The notes under the pieces are model-generated. The model had not been told where the DNA came from. It saw only the letters and a program-made list of their open reading frames with translations, and made no database searches. Positions 59,319-60,823 of a stretch of DNA of 60,823 nt are shown here, in pieces. Position numbers and translations under genes: made by a program. Each line of letters begins with the position of its first letter. Position 1 is the first letter of the stretch. Source of the DNA: Actinomycetota bacterium (GTDB lineage: Bacteria; Actinomycetota; Actinomycetes; Streptosporangiales; Streptosporangiaceae); assembly GCA_027314515.1 (NCBI GenBank), contig DAHVAR010000157.1, positions 1 through 60,823 of the forward strand, given 5' to 3'.

Positions 59319-59655
59319 GCTGATCTGATCTGATCTGATCTGCTCAGCGGACAATGCCCGAGAAGGATCTAGCAGAGCCGCGCAGATCGGCGGGAGTGTG
59401 CGCACTGATTCCCAGCCGCCGGTTACGCTCTGTAACAGACCTTCTCGCGGGCTGCTGCGACGGCGATGCGCCGGCAGACTTGAACGGGCACTCGCCGAGG
59501 GCTTACGAACCCCGGCGCAATCGATAGTCTCGGCATGTGATGGATCGCCCTGTCGGCGGCATGTGCGGTCGTGACAGGTGGCAGGTGACGCCGAGCTGTT
59601 CGGGGAAGCCTCGGCGGGGATCGGACGTCGCCCGGCAGCGTCCGTCGGCCTCGAG
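59319..59655. other. Non-coding region with a repeat shared with 60686-60718
   Basis: No supported gene. It contains (TGATC)4 at 59321-59340 and, at 59383-59426, a segment (CAGATCGGCGG, TGTGCGC, then CCGCCGGTTAC) that recurs with small changes near 60686-60718 past the next gene. Confidence 0.5.
59321..59340. repeat. Pentanucleotide repeat (TGATC)4
   Basis: Four tandem TGATC units just upstream of the possible GNAT start. Five-base units change the frame when copy number varies, but here the tract is outside the repaired reading frame. Confidence 0.9.
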
Positions 59656-60504
59656 TCATGGGCCAAAGGTGCGGCCCATGGCGAGCAGGTGCGGGCTCAG
59701 GTCGCGCAGTCCCGGCTGCGACTCAAAGGCCTCCGCCAGCGTGCGCGCTGCCGCGATCAGCAGCGAGTCGTGTGACCGGCTGATCTCGATCGCCTGGGCG
59801 CCCGGCCCCTCGATCCCGATGACTCGCACGTCACGCAGCCCGGCCGCGAGCGCCTCCTCCTCGAGTTCGTCTGCCAGATGGAAGTGGCCACCGGGGAAGC
59901 CGTTGTGGCTGAGATCGCCAGCGCCCTCCTCGATGAGCCGCCGCCACTTCTCGGGGTACGGGGACCTGGACGTCGCCCTGCCGCTGGCGGCCAGTTCGAT
60001 CGACGGCCCGATCACCGTGACCCAGGCCATGGCAGAAAGCCTCGCAATGCCGGCTGCGAATACCCAGCCGCCTGGGCGAACCACCCGGACCGCCTCGCCC
60101 CACGCGCGGAGTCGATCGCGACGATCGCACAGGTGATACAGCGGCCCGAGGAGCATGGCGGCGTCGAAGCTGTCATCGTCCACCGGCAGGGACCGGGCGT
60201 CGCCCAGCTGGGCCGTGAAGGTGCCGTAGCGGCGTGCGGCATCCACGTGCCTTGGCACGGGATCAATGAGCAGTACGTCGGCGCCCCGCTTAGCCAGGGC
60301 GGCGGCGTGCAGCCCGCTGGCACCGCCGATGTCGATGATGCGAGCGCCTGCGGGCACCCGCTCGCCCACGATCTGCTGGGTCCGCTCGAACTCCAGCACG
60401 CCCTGCCCCGATCTGCCGACGAGGCGATCCCCCTCATCGAACTCGGAGCCGTAGTAGGCGAGGATGCGGGCGTCGACATGTTCCTGGGGCGACAGCTCGG
60501 ACAT
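59656..60504 (-). CDS. Class I SAM-dependent methyltransferase
   Basis: 282 residues from ATG 60504. SAM-binding motif RIIDIGGASGLHAAALAKRG (about 58-77), LLIDPVPRHV (acidic ribose-binding position), LGDARSLPVDDDSFDAAMLL and a VVRPGGWVFAAG post-motif. The N-terminus (LAYYGSEFDEGDRLVG) is typical of actinobacterial small-molecule methyltransferases near antibiotic or tailoring genes. Substrate unknown. A perfect 16-bp palindrome lies 70 bases upstream. Confidence 0.88.
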   Translation of the reverse strand: MSELSPQEHVDARILAYYGSEFDEGDRLVGRSGQGVLEFERTQQIVGERVPAGARIIDIGGASGLHAAALAKRGADVLLIDPVPRHVDAARRYGTFTAQLGDARSLPVDDDSFDAAMLLGPLYHLCDRRDRLRAWGEAVRVVRPGGWVFAAGIARLSAMAWVTVIGPSIELAASGRATSRSPYPEKWRRLIEEGAGDLSHNGFPGGHFHLADELEEEALAAGLRDVRVIGIEGPGAQAIEISRSHDSLLIAAARTLAEAFESQPGLRDLSPHLLAMGRTFGP

Positions 60505-60823
60505 GCTGGCCAGTGTCACAGGACGAGGACCACGGCGCAATCGGATGACGTTCCGCGCCGGGGCGCCGGCGTCCTCACATGCATGTGAGTGAGACGTCAG
60601 CAGTGTCGGGGACCTGTAAGAGCGCACAGATCAGCCCGTTCGGAGCGACATCGACGGCATGACGGCAGCTTGACACTGCCACCCAGATCGGCGGCTGTGC
60701 GCTCTCGCCGCTGGTTACTGAATGCGATCAGGCGAACTTGCTCGGCATGGGGTCGCATATCTCCCCTGGGGGTGGCTCAGGCGTTTCGGTTGCGTGTCGC
60801 CGCGAGCCGGCTCTCGCTGGCTG
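60505..60823. other. Upstream region of the methyltransferase gene up to the window end
   Basis: No supported gene. It holds the palindrome at 60574-60589, an 11-bp inverted repeat AGAGCGCACAG/CTGTGCGCTCT at 60619-60629 and 60695-60705, and the second copy of the repeat seen at 59383. Confidence 0.5.
60574..60589. promoter_or_regulatory. Perfect 16-bp palindrome upstream of the methyltransferase gene
   Basis: CTCACATGCATGTGAG, no spacer. Its position 70 bases before ATG 60504 suits an operator. No regulator gene is adjacent within the window. Confidence 0.6.

Noticed and set aside
59160-59666. 168-residue minus-strand frame over the GNAT start and the gap
   Set aside because: Only its part near 59318 matters as the possible 5' end of the frameshifted GNAT; the rest lacks features or a ribosome-binding site.
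1-60823. tRNA, rRNA, prophage or integrative element
   Set aside because: No cloverleaf, rRNA segment, integrase or phage structural gene could be recognised on either strand by reading; a covariance-model scan would be decisive.

Overview
This window is chromosomal DNA of a very GC-rich actinomycete. Evidence: near-universal G/C at third codon positions, many GTG starts, ATGA/GTGA stop-start overlaps, likely leaderless arsR promoters, a candidate actinobacterial PHO box, a TPP riboswitch in front of a CytX-like permease, a DUF1918 protein, a fused HAD-GH65 enzyme, and a YfhO-like membrane protein. The species cannot be named from sequence alone. I see no rRNA, tRNA, CRISPR array, replication origin or intact insertion sequence.

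Layout. 0-10 kb: end of a ROK protein, a DedA protein, a DMT exporter, an AhpD-like protein, a winged-helix regulator, and a peptide-type ABC importer (binding protein plus two permeases, no ATPase genes, first permease frameshifted), then a GT87 glycosyltransferase. 10-14.3 kb: sulfur locus 1, with a rhodanese and an MBL-rhodanese fusion behind two identical-architecture CsoR/RicR/CstR-type palindromes, next to a frameshifted BisC-type molybdoenzyme. 14.4-27.5 kb: YfhO-like protein, bacterial dynamin, TerC, CBS protein, YqhA, DUF2252, a PAP2 phosphatase with a candidate PHO box, a decayed pcm fragment, CapA, and a TPP riboswitch with an NCS1 permease. 27.5-30.2 kb: an internally deleted lspA and an arsenic cluster (arsM, two arsR, arsI/cadI) without an efflux pump or arsenate reductase. 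30.2-36.9 kb: cytochrome bd oxidase, stress protein, cation transporter, prfC, a transposase remnant and a glutaredoxin-like gene. 37-40.7 kb: a self-contained aldo/keto reductase-dehydrogenase-TetR operon behind a 26-bp palindrome, then a PiT transporter. 40.6-49.7 kb: sulfur locus 2, with a divergent GntR regulator and MBL-rhodanese, sulfide:quinone oxidoreductase, a fused Fe-S/NrfD subunit, a Cys-ligated molybdoenzyme and a TorD-like chaperone. 49.8-60.8 kb: methyltransferases, a kinase-type protein, trehalose/maltose-type phosphorylase fused to beta-phosphoglucomutase, a second DedA behind a 29-residue coupled ORF, a copper chaperone behind another CsoR-type palindrome, and a frameshifted GNAT.

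How it fits together. The most interesting reading is a cst-like reactive-sulfur system split over two loci. In Staphylococcus the CsoR-family persulfide sensor CstR controls cstA, cstB (MBL-rhodanese fusion) and sqr. Here one cstB-like gene sits with a rhodanese behind CsoR-type operators, and its paralogue sits with sqr behind a GntR operator, followed by a quinone-linked Mo/Fe-S/NrfD module without a visible Tat signal. Cytochrome bd, a sulfide-tolerant oxidase type, could take the electrons.

The window also shows several single-base frameshifts in otherwise well-conserved genes (permease, BisC, GNAT) and truncated remnants (pcm, lspA, transposase). The first group may be sequencing errors in GC runs. 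The second group looks like real gene decay.
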